Source of the DNA: Linum tenue
Taxonomy: Eukaryota; Streptophyta; Magnoliopsida; Malpighiales; Linaceae
Length of the DNA stretch: 64,000 nucleotides
Assembly (NCBI GenBank): GCA_946122785.1
Contig: CAMGYJ010000011.1
Location: 11,718,001-11,782,000 of the forward strand
Direction: 5' to 3'
The notes below the pieces were generated by a model that worked only from the letters and a program-made list of their open reading frames with translations, searched no databases and had not been told where the DNA came from. Below, in pieces: positions 31,690 to 43,878 of the stretch. Positions within the stretch are counted from its first letter, which is position 1. Each line of letters starts with the position of its first letter. The translations under genes and the position numbers were made by a program.

Positions 31690-34570
31690 ATTCGATTCTG
31701 ATCGGCTTTAGATTCGGCTCAATTCCAAGAATTATGTGTTGTGGGAATTTCAGTTTCGTGTGTATGTTGAAGGGAAAGGTCTTCTTCCGCTGCTGGATGG
31801 TTCTTTGCCGCGGCCAATGACGTCGCCCGCATCAGTGCAAGAGGTTGAATGATGGGTCCAAAATAATGCTCGCATCAAGTCTTAGCTGCTCGGTTCCTTT
31901 GACCTTAATATTGCTCTAGGTCTGCGGCTGTTGACATGGCATCAGAGAGGTGGAAGCATCTAGCGTCTGCTTATTCGACCACTAGTGTTGCTCGGCAATT
32001 TGAGTTGCGAACTGCTCTTGTGCAATTGGAACAAGGTGATCTTGATGTTACTTCTTATTTCCAGGCTGCGCAATTGTTATGGACGGAACAGGACCTGCTT
32101 ACGGCTTCTCTTCGATCTGCAGCGGTGCCCGCTGATGTTCTTGTTTAGCGCTCTCAACCGCGCTTGCTTCAATTTTTGATGCGGCTTCGGCCGGAATTTG
32201 AGAATGTTCGGGCTACTTTGATCAATTGGGAGGACATCAAGATGGATGGGTACTGAGTACTCTCGTACGTGAAGAAACTTTTTTATGTACCCAGTCCAAC
32301 TCGACGCCAGGCCTGGGGTTGGAGACCACGCCTTTGCTGCTGCTAGTTTCCGTCGATCAGAAGTTCCTGCTGCTGCCGACGAAGCCTTTGCGGTGAGGCA
32401 CCCTCAATTCCAGCGTCGCATTCCTGTCTCCGAGCTCACCTGTCATCACTGTCAAGAGGTGGGTCACATTCAGAAATATTGCAAGGTGCGTAACTTTTGT
32501 GTCTTCTGCAAGAAAGGCGGCCATATTATTTCTGATTATCGTCGTCTGAAGTCACGCTCCCAAGGGCCTCCCGCGCCGTCTCAGTCTTCTGCTGCGGGGG
32601 CCTATTCCACCCATCCTGCTGCCAGTTCGAGTGTGCGTTCCTTGACGTCTGCTAATGTGGAGCGTCTCATCAATGATGCTCTTCAATCGTCTCTTCCCAC
32701 AACCATCACGTCAGCTTTTGCCACCATGCAGGGTTCTGGTAATGTTTCTAAACCATGGCTCTTGGACTCCGCCTGTTTTAACCACATGACCAATAATAAA
32801 ATGCAACTTTGTCATGTTCGGCCTTTAAAGAATATGTCCATTCAAGTTGCTGATGGCTCTCGATTACCTATTGAAAATATTGGTCACTTTGAGGATTCCA
32901 AGCTTTCTTTACCCCAGACGTTACATGTACCTAAGCTTATGGCTAATTTGGTTTCCATGGGTCAACTTACTTAGCACAATTGTCGTGTTGTGTTCGATGC
33001 TTCTGGTTGTGTTGTTCAGGATCTGACAACAAGGAGGCAGATCGGTCAGGGAAGTAAACAAGAATGGAGTTTTCATTGGGAGGAGCTTTCGGGTCAACCA
33101 TGTGTGTCTTCTTCTGTTCCTGCGCAGTAGGGTTCGGTGTCTAGAGAGTCGGTGTCTTTGTCATGTTCTTTTGCTTTTTCGAGTCAAAACTCTTCGGATG
33201 TGGATCTTTGGCATTCCCGTTTGGGTCATTCTCACTCGAGTCGACTAGTTACTATGGTCAAACAGAATTTATTGGATAATAAAAAGGTTGATAGCTTCTT
33301 TGATGATTTTGTTTGAACTAATTGTGTTGAGGCCAAGACCACTCGTAGCTCGTTTCCCTCCAGCCATACCATTATATGTGAGCCATTTCATATTGTGCAC
33401 ACTGATCTTTAGGGTCCCTCGCCTGATATATCGCGACATGGTTACAAATATTTTGCTTTATTTGTCGACCATGCCACTCATTTTACCTGGGTCTATTTTC
33501 TACGACTTAAGTCGGAATTGTTGTCCATTCCTACTGAGTTTATTAAGTTGATTCAGACCTAGTTTGGTCGTACAGTGTGTGTCGTTCGGTCTGACCCTGG
33601 TGGTGAGTTTAGCTCCCACCCTTTGGCTGCTTTGTTTCGTGATCATGGGATTTTGACGTTGAAATCGTGCCCAGGAGTGTCTTAACAAAATGGTTTGGTT
33701 GGAAGGAAGAATAGACATGTGGTGGAGCTAACTCGGGCCTTGCTCCTTGCATCTCACGTTTCGCCTAGGTTTTGGCCAGAGACGGTGGCAATGGATGTTC
33801 GTTTGATTAATTATCATATCACACCGGTTCTTGGTCAGTGTAGTCCTCATTTCATGTTATTTCATAAACATCCTGATTACTCTCGTCTTCGTGTCTTTGG
33901 TTGTACGTGCTTTGTTCTTCTTCCTCGCAAAGAACGAACCAAATTGTCGTCCAAAACTATTCGGTGTGTCTTTCTTGGTTATAGTGATATTTACAAGGGG
34001 TGTCTCTATTACGATTTAGCATCCTAACATCTTCGTATTTATTGTGATGTCATCTTCTTTTAGCGTCTTCCCTATTTCCTTGCTACATCTTCATCTTCCT
34101 CGTGTCTGTTGTCTGAGTCTGTTTCGCTTCATTCCTTTCACGATGAGCTCGATGATGATGATGAATTACTTCCCCCCGACTCGCCTACCCCATATGCATC
34201 CTCAGGCTCCTCGTCATCAGCTTCGTCTTCCTCTAGTTCGGCAACATCTTCTCCTCCTACCACTCTGGTGGCTCCTGGTCCTCGGCGATCTCTTCGGTCC
34301 ACATAGGGACAACTCCCTGTCGGTATGAGGATTTTGTTACTTATAATGTTTATGTTGTTGTTGTTCCTACTTCTTATAAGCATGTTAAAGGTGATCCCGT
34401 GTGGGATGGCGCGATGGATGTGGAGATTGATGCCCTTCACGCTATGGGTGCTTTGATTGTGGTTGATAGGCCTCCTCCGCACATACTAGTTCTGGGTTCT
34501 AGATGGGTGTATGCCTTGAAACTGAAGGCGGATGGTAGTATTGAGCGGCCCAAAGCTCGAGTTGTGGTTC
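31690..34570 (+). pseudogene. Copia gag-protease-integrase remnant
   Basis: Pieces in order: gag domain text in changing frames (31690-32240); one good zinc knuckle, CHHCQEVGHIQKYC, and a second whose last Cys is Tyr (C-V-F-C…H…D-Y) at about 32440-32540; protease motif D-S-A-C-F-N-H-M-T at about 32765; GAG-pre-integrase W-H-S-R-L-G-H at about 33210; integrase DPGGEF at about 33595 and a V-G-R-K-N-R-H segment; a Ser-rich linker; and the first RT block (SRWVYALKLKADG, about 34495). In-frame stops occur at, among others, about 32148, 32972, 33128, 33315 and 33412, so it is clearly dead. Confidence 0.85.
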
Positions 34571-34571
34571 A

Positions 34572-34995
34572 GGCCTGCGGTGAAAACAGTATGAACATCA
34601 GATTTACGGGAAAGAGGGTAGAGCAATGTATAGCATGTGTAATGATCAACAATGACAAGATAGTAGGAGAAATTATCATGAGAAATAATGTGCGAAGGCC
34701 CCCAAACATCCATGTATAATAAATCAAATGGTTGAGTACTAGAGAGGCTAGAAACAGAAAAAGTATCTTGTGACTTTTATGAAGAGAACATGAATCACAC
34801 GATGAAATAGACAATGTGGAGGTAATAGGAAGAGACTGTATACGAATAACACGAGAGAGGATTTTTAGGTGAGGGTGCCCCAGCCAGTTGTGCCAGAGGG
34901 TGGAGGATGCCTGCGTCGCCGTCAATGCCAGTCAAATAGGTTGAGACTCCTACGGCAGCTCTGGCTAGTTTCCAGGCACGCTTAGCTGCCCGGTT
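34572..34995 (-). mobile_element. Inverted fragment of a different copia element inside the RT gap
   Basis: The minus strand encodes GAG-pre-integrase (TLWHNWLGHPHLKILS, about 34895-34850) followed by integrase text (DVWGPSHII, VDHYTCYTLLYPL; 34710-34630) across a frameshift. The same domains on the plus strand of the host element differ in sequence, so this is a foreign piece rather than a local inversion. It sits exactly where the host's RT core is missing. Confidence 0.75.
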
Positions 34996-35049
34996 TTCTC
35001 TCAAGAGTCTTGGTTTTGTTGGTTACTTTTTGGGGATCGTGGTGCTTCC

Positions 35050-35826
35050 CTCTTCTACTGACTACTTATTATCCCAACAGAAAATATGTCATCGATATTT
35101 TTCATCGCTACGACATGGCCGACTCCGCCCACTCCGTTATCTGCCACCGCCAAGCTGGTCCTCAACGATGGCTCTCCTCTGGCCGATATAACTCTCTACA
35201 AGTAGGTCATTGGTTCTCTTCAATATATTTTGTGTACCGGCCCTGCCATTGCAAGCTCCTTCTTCAATATCTTCGTGGTACTGCGTCCCTCGGTCTCAGC
35301 CTTTCTCCAGCCACCACTCCCACCATTGTTGCCTTTGCAAACTCTGATTAGGCTAGTGATCCCCGTGGATTGCACCTCGACCATGGCCCGCCTCATCTAC
35401 TACGGCGGCAACCTTGTCTCATGGAAGTTCATGAAACAACGGTCAGTTGCCCGATCTAGCACGGAAGCTGAATACCATGACCTTGCTCATGCGACAACGG
35501 AGATCTTATAGATCCAAAAACTCCTCACCAAGCTGCATCGCCCACTCTCTAGTCCGCCGATACTCTACTATGACAACCTCGGTGCTGTCAACTTCTCCGC
35601 CAATCCTATTCATCACTCACGTATGAAACACTTGGCTCTTGATTATCTATTTGTTCGCGAGCTTGTTCAGTCCGCTGCTCTTCATGTTCGATACATTCCC
35701 ATAGCTCATCAGCTCGCCGATTCCTTGACGAAACCACTACCCATCACGCGCTTTCAACTCCTTCGTTCCAAGATTGGCGTCATCCCCTCCTCCATCGTGC
35801 GGGGACGTGATAAGGATATTATTTAA
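35050..35826 (+). pseudogene. Copia RT C-terminus and RNase H remnant
   Basis: Phrases include YNSLQVGHW / VIGSLQYIL (frame broken), GNLVSWKFMKQRSVARSS, STEAEYHDLA, and the C-terminal MKHLALDYLFVRELVQ…HQLADSLTKPLP block of copia RNase H. Frame changes occur near 35200 and 35340 and a stop near 35510. This is the 3' part of the plus-strand copia. Confidence 0.85.
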
Positions 35827-36598
35827 TCTAATTTTTTTTATTATGTTAGTGGTCTGTGTCGTGTATGTAGTGGTTAAATCCTACCCAATAATATATAGAG
35901 GTTCTGTGGCAACACCTCCTTAATTCGACTTTTCCCGCCCTCTCCGCATAGCTAGGAAGGACTGTTTTGTCTTTCTATATCTCATATACTTTACTGTTAG
36001 TAAATTTATCGATTTAATTAGGTGTTGTGGGCTTGGCCCATAAGAAGCAAAATCAGTTTACTAGGGCTCCAGGGTTATTCATCCCCAACAGTAGGTTCTT
36101 TCCCTCCAATTATTTAAAAGGTAATATATTTTCAATTTGGAAATTCTATGCTGGAATTACTCATCAACTTATAAGACACGCATGTGAGATAATAAAATTA
36201 TTTTTACTGATGAACAATCTTGATTTATGAAATTGTACCATGTACATAATGTTGCTGTTAAATAAATCAAAAATATATAATGTATCTTACATCAGCAAAA
36301 GACCGACCAAAAGCAAAAGATGTATCTATCTACACACTCATTTAAGGAGATTCTCTAAAGGGAGTGCGTTAAAACCAAATTTGAAGGCCTCTCCGCAGCT
36401 CACGGAAGGCTATGAAAGTATTTTTCTTTAATTTTTTTTTTTGAAACCCTTTCTTTTTTTAGTAACTATTGTTACTGTGTATTTATTGGGTTGGGCTCTT
36501 AATGGACTTTGCGGCAGAGAATTAACCTCTCTGCATAGGGAAATTTGGTAATTTTGATGGGCTTAGAATACTCGATTTATTGTTTAAAAACAAATTCG
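35827..36598. other. Non-coding stretch after the copia remnant
   Basis: The sequence after the RNase H stop (TGTTAGTGGTCTG at about 35844, TATATAG at about 35892) could be an eroded 3' LTR, but it does not resemble the proposed 5' LTR. No gene is seen. Confidence 0.35.
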
Positions 36599-37087
36599 GA
36601 CCATGGTTGTTAACCCGCCAGCATGTCATCGGTTGAATCTGGTTCAACCTGTGCCAGTAATGAAACTAGCGTGAACACCATCGATATGACTGACATGATC
36701 AATTTATGATTTTTAAACAAATAACATTATTTTAGTGAATTTAGTTAATAAAAATTAATTTTTAATTTATTATGTGAGTTTAAAATTCAAATGTTGATGT
36801 TATTTGTTGAATTCAAATATAAACATTTAGATATTAACGTTAAATGTTATATTTAAATATGAGCATTTGTAATTTTATTTGGAATGTAAACATCAATATG
36901 AATTATAAATAAATTCTTCAAATATGATTTTATATGTGATTAAATTTATTTAATGTTAATGATTTTTCACATTTAAACATATTTTGTTAACCGACATGGA
37001 CCGACACAAACTGATTGTACCATCGGTCGAACCATTCCACTTGCTAAACTTGCACACTGGTATAAACCGATTTGACAACCTTGACTC
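36599..37087. mobile_element. Possible small TIR element (weak)
   Basis: The left end CCATGGTTGTTAACCCG and the inverted right end TCAAGGTTGTCAAATCG are partly complementary. The interior contains GGTTCAACC and ACCGACATGG phrases like those near the ends of the nested element at 15517-17029. No target duplication is clear. Confidence 0.35.
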
Positions 37088-37204
37088 CAACTAAAAAAGA
37101 AAATACCTTTTTAATTAACATGTTATGTATGAGCTTATTTACTATACTGTATTGAAGTTTGCACATACCATTTGAATTTGTGTCATAGCGGAAAAATTAT
37201 AAGT

Positions 37205-37320
37205 TTAGACGAACAAGGGATTGGTCTATTAGTAATACAACTAGCCATGAACCTTGAGGCCCCAGGTTCGAGTCCCTTCAGTAGTACCTAATAACAAAAA
37301 AGTAACATATATCACCCTTA
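37205..37320 (+). mobile_element. SINE-like fragment with tRNA-type promoter boxes
   Basis: TGGTCTATTAG (37222-37232) resembles an RNA polymerase III A box. GGTTCGAGTCC (37265-37275) is a perfect B box, at the usual spacing. The surrounding text (GGGATTGGTCT…GGCCCCAGGTTCGAGTCCC) is typical of tRNA-derived plant SINE heads. The 3' boundary is not fixed. A functional tRNA is unlikely because no cloverleaf forms. Confidence 0.6.
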
Positions 37321-38280
37321 TCTAAACAAAAATTATAAGTTTAGTTTGTATCATAAAGCAATTTGTACGAAAATATATACGTGCAAATTGTGCCATAACG
37401 TTAAAGGTACATTTTCAGATTTGTATCGTAAATGAATTTATATGAAAAGATATAGGTACAAACTAAATTTGTACCACAACACCAAAGGTACAAATTCAGT
37501 TTGTACAATAAAGAAATTTGTACGAAAATGTATAAACACAAACATGTTCTATAAATATTTTTTTTTCTAAATGAAACAACCAATGGTATGAAACCGTGTG
37601 AAATTTCTCTAAATATATTTATTAAAACTATTATTAGCAGTTATGGTTTATTGTATCAATTTAGGTAATTTAGCTTATTGTTAGTTCATTAACATATTAG
37701 GTGTATAATTCAAGGCGCATAACCATTCCATTATTAGTTTTTAATTAATCATATTTCATTTGTTCTAATCAAATTATTAATTTTTAACTAAAAATAAAAG
37801 TATATTATACTAAATAAAATCATGTTCATTATGATATATTTCGGAACAAAAAACATGTTAATCTAGCATCCTATAGCATCATGTACTAAAGCATGTATGA
37901 GCTATCAATTCTTCTATAATAGTACTCGATTTATGTGAAAATTCCTAATAATATCCACACCATCAATTTTTCATTAGATTATTATAAAAGTTGGTCTCAC
38001 CTTGCTTATTGAACTTTGAAGAAGCTCACAATCTTTCTTAAGTCAACTTAGAATGATCATAATGTTCCTCACTTGATTCATATGATTTATAGGAATCGAT
38101 TTCCTGCATGCCTTTTATTTTTACTTTAAGTAAGAACTTCAGTCAATAAATTAGGTTAGCATGTTGAAAATTATAAAAGTATGATATTGCCAGTAACTAA
38201 ATTATTTGAAATTTCTTATAGTACATAATAAAATATGTCTTGCTTTGGACAATTACTATGGTTATTTACACTGTTGTTGA
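37321..38280. other. AT-rich intergenic stretch
   Basis: Contains a repeated GTACAAATTCAGTTTGTA-like phrase between 37330 and 37520. No gene is supported. Confidence 0.4.
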
Positions 38281-38314
38281 AATTCATCCGGCCAACGGGC
38301 GGGCATGAATCTAG
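38281..38314 (+). mobile_element. Helitron 3' terminus (plus orientation)
   Basis: A GC-rich hairpin CCGGCCAACGGGCGG (38288-38302) is followed after eight bases by CTAG (38311-38314) and then a T. A short hairpin 8-12 nt before CTRR-T is the hallmark of a Helitron 3' end, and the phrase GCATGAATCTAGT is typical of plant copies. The matching 5' TC end upstream was not identified. Confidence 0.65.
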
Positions 38315-40239
38315 TAGTTAGCTAGTCTATAGCTACGTGGGTTAAGCTTTAGTTGTAACATCAGGGTTAAATACCCCTTCTCACATCCATTACAAATCAA
38401 GTCACCACAATATTCACACAAACCAATTGTTTGATCCATGTAGGGTTGGAGGATGGTTGTTAAGACTGACGACTTGGTTTAGTTTAGGTAGCTTTTAGTA
38501 AATATATTCTTTATTAATTACAAAAGTTATCTAACTAGGACTCTTAGGTTTTTTTTTTTTATAACTAGCCACGTCTATATGTATGTCTTGTTGTACGGAA
38601 AAAATATAAACTAAATAACTAGTCACGAATTGGCCGGATTCGATTGTTAATCACGTTAATAAAATAGAAATTTGTATTACAGATACGCATTAGTATAAGA
38701 TAATTTAATTTCTTCAAATACTCTAAACATTCGAAATGATTGGGAGAATAAGAGATCAAAATCATTGAACAATTCAAAAGGACTATATATTGTCTTCCGA
38801 CATTTTAATGACTAATCAACTAAAATCATTTTACAAAAAATGAAATAAAAACACATGCAAGGTAACTGACTCCTAAAGACCCATTAAAATGACCCTTCTA
38901 ATTACTCCTCATCGTAAGAGATTACTTCACCTTTCCTTTTAACTTGTTTGCATTTGCTCCGACATGAGCAATAGCCTCATTGTGAGCATTAAGAATGTCT
39001 TCATTTCTATTAGTGACACATTTATCTTTAATATTAATTATTTTTTCTTTCTTCTCTTGCATTTCAGTTATCTCTTCCTTGTTTCCTCCCTTTCATTGAG
39101 CAAGAAAATTTATGGTAAAATATATTTACAAATAGAAATCATCTTTTTCATTGGAATAAAATTTACTTCGTCTAATTTACAAATAATATTTAGATTTTGT
39201 TATTTCTCCCCATCGTCAGTCTTTATATCTTCCTCATGAACAATGTATTTTTTCATGTCAATATCATCATCATCTCTAGCAACGGATCTATTACCTCCAT
39301 CGCTAGTAGTGTCATTCTTGTTCTCCTAAATCAACATTATGAATTTAGATCATTGACATTGAAAAGTAAAACATATATGGTGAATTTATCAAAGCATAAG
39401 TGGTCAACATATGTTGTAGATAAATTTGTAATTAAGTATAATTAATTTCAAGTTAGTTGAAAGGAAGCAAAGTTCCCCTGGAATTCCAATATTAGAAATA
39501 ATAAATCCACTATATTTTCATATAGGCCATGAAGAAATAAAAGAGTGTTTTCCACCTTTTAACTGGAGTTTGATTTATTTAAATATAATTCATCCAAAAC
39601 CAATTTTGTTAATTAAAACATCAGCTCCCTTCATCAGGGCATTGTAAGTTATCTATTAGATTAAATAATATAACTAAGTATGACCTGTGATGGTATAAAA
39701 ATCCAAACCCAATAGAGAATAACATAAATTTGTAGTTAACATTGATCACCATTTTGATTAAGATACAATTTACCTCGATCAAATCAGAAAGATCGTCGGT
39801 GTTTTACTCTTCCTCATCCTTTCCTATCTTGATAATTGTGTCACTTAAGACCAAAAAGATATTCCATCCTCTGATAGTGAATAATGAAAAAGAAAATGAG
39901 TTGAGTGATAAAGGATAATTTCCTTATAGTCCTCGTTATACTATACCTACATGAAATTTTTCGTTATTAATTGTTAGAAAAATTTCTTTTTATTTTCAGA
40001 AAATGAAAATTTTCTAATTTGTTGAGATAGACTTGGGTAGCGTACGGATCTATTATATTCTGCTTGGGTATGATTTATATGAGGGTGTGTGTTAGTAAAT
40101 GGTTTATGATCCATAATTGAACATCCCCAACAACTCGAGTTATTTGGGCAAACTGGTTCTTGACAAATAAAAACAAATTTGAGTCTTTCCAAAAGTAAAT
40201 GAATTCTAACACCATACATACTATTTTTCTTCCGGAAAT
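38315..40239. other. AT-rich intergenic stretch
   Basis: No gene or clear element is seen. The open frames at 38964-39445 are low-complexity, AT-driven strings. Further Helitron 3' sequence may extend into the right end of this stretch. Confidence 0.4.
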
Positions 40240-41183
40240 TTATTTGTACAGAAGTTGTGAAATATTATTCAAAATTTCCACGAACACAATATTTTGCATG
40301 GTCTTCGATTCTTCACCTTCTGATCACAACTTAAAATCTTCATTACATGCTGTGTTGTAACTCGTGATAATGCAACATAAAGCTAGTCGTGAAAGAACAC
40401 TTGCTTTTTCTAGCAGAGACCGATGTGTTTCAAAGTTTGTCCATGACTTTTGTTAATGGTCATAGCTAAGCAAACTGCAGTATTTAATCTGAGGTAGAAA
40501 GACTCAATCACCAATATGAGAACTGGTTAGAATCTCCACTTCAATAAAGCATGTGCCTAGTCTATTGATTATCATCCTTGTGTCATTGCAGAGACCTATA
40601 CTTCGATCCATATTTCTCAAATAAAATGATAGGACATCCAACTTTCAATCTGATAGAATGGTCTAGGAACTTACTACTCTTCAATATATTGAGAAACTCC
40701 ACACAATAATTTTCATAATTTATAGATCCATCCAGTTTACCTATGATAGAAGTTAATGCAAAGATTCCAAAAAGTGACGCCTCGTTGAAGTGTTTGTAAT
40801 AGCATATTCAAAACATCTGGACGCTGCATTCGAGGAGGGAGGTTCACTTTGCCTTGTCTACAACACAATGAAAACTTTGGTTCATTGGAATTCCGCATTG
40901 GTTTGGTACTTTCTCCCTTCCACATCATTGTCCCATAATATTCACATTTATATGATAGAGTTCCAAAATCAAATATTTCAACAACTACAATAAAATTAAA
41001 ACTCCAATGAAATACATTATATGAAAATTCCAACATTATAATAAATGAAGGAAAATAAAATGCATAAAATATCCATAAACTTGGAAAGTCTCCAAATTGC
41101 ATCACCCAAAGACGATTACAATGATTTTTGGCAAGTTTGATGGATCTCAACAATGTATTTCTCTTAGTTTGTAAGTTATTCAT
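40240..41183 (-). pseudogene. Internally deleted Helitron Rep/helicase remnant
   Basis: On the minus strand, 41000-40750 carries a Rep-N-type segment (CEYYGTMMWKGE, then KFSLCCRQGKVNLPP). This jumps directly to the C-terminal PIF1-like helicase end: an EFLNILKSS…RLKVGCPI block (about 40690-40620), then LRNMDRSIGLCNDTRMI (about 40610-40560), then AMTINKSHGQTLKHIGL (about 40455-40410) and YVALSRVTT (about 40375). The whole catalytic Rep and most of the helicase are missing. The remaining text changes frame several times and has stops. In plants these domains occur together only in Helitrons, so the origin is secure although the element's ends are not seen. Confidence 0.82.
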
Positions 41184-41552
41184 CTCATTTTGAAGTCATG
41201 TATAGGAATAAACAAAATTAGCAATCCTAGCAGCCAACACATAATTTGATAACGTATAAATCAAAAACCATATAAATAAAAAACAAACATATAAATTGCA
41301 AGATATATATAACAGGATAATAAAAATATGGGACTACTATTCTTTTTTATTAGCCAAATCTTTTAAAATACTAAGAATTATCCAAACGTTTTGTAACACG
41401 TCAAAGTAATAGCCATTAATCTGTTGCTGTTAACTATTTCTTAACGGTGCTCCACCTCATTGTCCAACTCAGCTGCTACCTCATCAATGAGTAAAATAAA
41501 ATTGGGTAAACACTAATTATTAGCCAAACTCTCACATTCTTTTTAATTAGTC
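41184..41552. other. Non-coding stretch
   Basis: AT-rich with a degenerate copy of the TTAGCCAAA-type sequence found in the next element. No gene. Confidence 0.35.
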
Positions 41553-41800
41553 AAACCTATTGAATTACTAATAATTTGCCAAAATTTTTGTAATGCATCA
41601 AAATATTATCCATTTTTACGTTCCTGTTAGTAAATTTGTAACTCTTTTCTTAGTTAAAATACAACAATTTTGGAATGTTGACCTCCATGTGTCTCTTCCA
41701 AGTAAGTATCATGTTGCCAAGTCAATATTGCTAACAAAATTTCTAACTGAAGTTAAAATTTGGCTAATTATTAGTAATTCAATAGTTTTGGTTAATAAAT
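41553..41800. mobile_element. Small inverted-repeat element (MITE-like)
   Basis: The arms at about 41553-41600 and 41753-41800 are inverted complements (CTATTGAATTACTAATAATT in both), separated by about 150 bp. Similar single-arm sequence lies just upstream (41345-41400 and 41517-41550). The target duplication is unclear. Confidence 0.6.
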
Positions 41801-42467
41801 AATCATTATCCTTAAAATATTTGTGCTTACATTTGTTCTAACGGTCGAATTGAATCATTATTTGATTGTTTGAATGATTCTCCATGGAAATTTTGTCTTC
41901 GAGCCATAGAACTAAAAAATTAGTCGGCAAAAATATTATTCTAAATAATATAATCAAAATTGTTGATGATAGCACAGTTCTAACATTAACATGAACAACT
42001 AAATTAATTACGTGAAATGGTTTATATAAGCAAAATAATTCTAGTTCATACCTTAGTCCAAACCGTGAAAATGAATATAAACAAAGTAGTTTATGATGGT
42101 GTGGGTATAACATAAACATGAAAACCTAAATTAATTACTTAAATCTTATTCATGGTTTATATACACTACTACTGGTAAATTAAAGCAACGAATAATTAAA
42201 GTTCCACTTTGCTAGCTTGGACGGAAAAATACCTCAACCATAACAATATGATCCTCCCACTATATATTGGCTAGAAGGAGTTGCGGACTTAAATGCACAG
42301 TTCCGCCTCTTTGTTGGAAATCCTAGAAGGAAAAGAAGAATGGGCCTGGCTGGCTGGCTCAGTTCAGTCCCACAGATTCATTTTACAAAAATCTCCCTCC
42401 TTGTATTGCGCATAGCGCAAGAAAAAAGCGATTAAGGAGGTTCCGGCCAAGAACCTCCATATAGTAT
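41801..42467. other. Non-coding stretch
   Basis: AT-rich. No supported gene or repeat. Confidence 0.35.
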
Positions 42468-42579
42468 TGTTAGGATATTCGATTCTAAAGAGTTCTACCT
42501 TTCTAGAGGACTAGTTGTGAATCTCAGGGATACCATATAAAATACAGTATTTTTATTTGTTTTCCTCAATGAGTTTTCA
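42468..42579 (+). repeat. LTR-like fragment followed by a copia primer-binding site
   Basis: TGTTAGGATATTCG begins the fragment and GAGTTTTCA ends it at 42579. It is followed at 42580 by TGCTATCAGAGCC, one change from the plant copia primer-binding site. At 112 bp it is either a truncated LTR or a TRIM-type terminal repeat. No second copy was found in the window. Confidence 0.5.
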
Positions 42580-43504
42580 TGCTATCAGAGCCTTTATTGT
42601 TGTGAGGAACGAGGATATCAGTTTCTAGGTTTGGGTCTTTTAATGTCCGTTGTTCAAACCAGCAAACTATTATCGAATCAGCATCAGCGATATGAACAAA
42701 CGCATCTTATCGTATAGGATCGACGGGTGCGGAAGAAGGGTGAAGCGGGAGAAGATCGAAGAAAGAAAAAAAAAAGTTAGTTTAGTGAAATTAAACATGA
42801 GGGTAAAGATAGAATAAGCAAAAAATAAGAGGGACACGTTGGGAACAAATTTAGAAGCTTGTGCCGGATTTAAAAATGGTCGGGGGTTAGCTATTTCAAT
42901 ATTCAATATGTAGATTTTGGAAATCCTTCGACCCAAAAATTTCTCAGTTATCTCACACTTACTCTATTACACTATCCACAATTAGGAATGACAATGATAT
43001 AGGTCTGATGGAGTTTCTCCAAATCCAAACTCAACCAAACAGGTACATCTGTACAAAAATTAAGTGAAATATTCACTGCGTTCTGAAAGAAAAATTCAAT
43101 CCAACAGGCACACGTGGCTACCCATAAATTCATGGACATAACCGCAAATAATTTCTCAAAATACTCACATCCAATATTATCAAAAAATTTCCTACAATTA
43201 TATTGTGATAGGACTAATAACATTCACAAATTATTCATATTATTATCACTATATTGCTATAAGGACTAATAACATCTGTAGATTATCTATATTATTAAGA
43301 CTAGATACAAAATGATATCGTTTTTCTTTTTCCGGTGTCAGTAAGATAGAAACTTAGCCAAGTGTTATCCAGCCATCAAACTTGTCGATTCAAAAAGGGT
43401 AAAACCTACACTCAATCTATAACTCAACAACATCAAATTTTAATCGATTAGACTGAATCACGCCAAACTAAATACATGGAATCTGAAAAGTCATTGTTAT
43501 CCAC
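42580..43504. other. Non-coding stretch
   Basis: No gene is supported. GGACTAATAACAT phrases repeat at about 43212 and 43263. Confidence 0.35.
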
Positions 43505-43878
43505 TGTTAGAATATGACTTAAATTTGATTTGGATTTGTTTTATATTTTGAGCCTATTTTGTTTGGGTTTGTGTCAAGGTTTTGTTTTGACATTTTCATT
43601 GTATGTTTGGAGTATGTGTTTGGTTTTTCTATTTGGAATTAGGAGAAGAGTTCTATAAATACTCTTCATCGCCCTAATTTGTTGTCAGGTCAGTCAAGTT
43701 AGTTTGTTTTGTTTGTCCGTTTCGGAATTTGGTTTGTAACATGTACTCTTATTAAATTGGTGAATTTTGTTCTCCACTACCCGTGGATTAGCTAGCACAC
43801 ATTGTGTTAGTGAACCACTTTAAATTTGTGTTCGTACATGGTGATCTAGATTATCGATTGCACGCTTATATTTTAACA
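43505..43878 (+). repeat. 5' LTR of a truncated copia element
   Basis: 374 bp, beginning TGTTAGAATATGAC and ending TTTTAACA. It is followed by AGTGATATAAGAGCATGG, which resembles the primer-binding context AGTGGTATCAGAGC. A copia gag start follows in the right place. Confidence 0.7.

Larger units (their letters stand above)
31446..35826 (+). mobile_element. Decayed Ty1/copia retrotransposon, rearranged
   Basis: A primer-binding-like TGGTATCAAGGG at 31671 follows a possible 5' LTR end (…GTCAACA, 31670) that might begin TGTTATTAGCCC at 31446. Plus-strand coding remnants run gag (about 31690-32450), protease, integrase, the start of RT (to about 34570) and then RT end plus RNase H (about 35050-35826). 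Many stops and frame changes break them. The RT core is missing, replaced by an inverted piece of another copia (34572-34995). No matching 3' LTR was recognised after 35826. Confidence 0.8.

Noticed and set aside
35844..36000. 3' LTR of the plus-strand copia
   Set aside because: It starts TGTTAG in the right place but does not resemble the proposed 5' LTR at 31446-31670, so no LTR pair is claimed.
37222..37275. Possible tRNA gene
   Set aside because: A and B boxes are present, but the sequence does not form a cloverleaf or acceptor stem. It is better explained as a SINE head.
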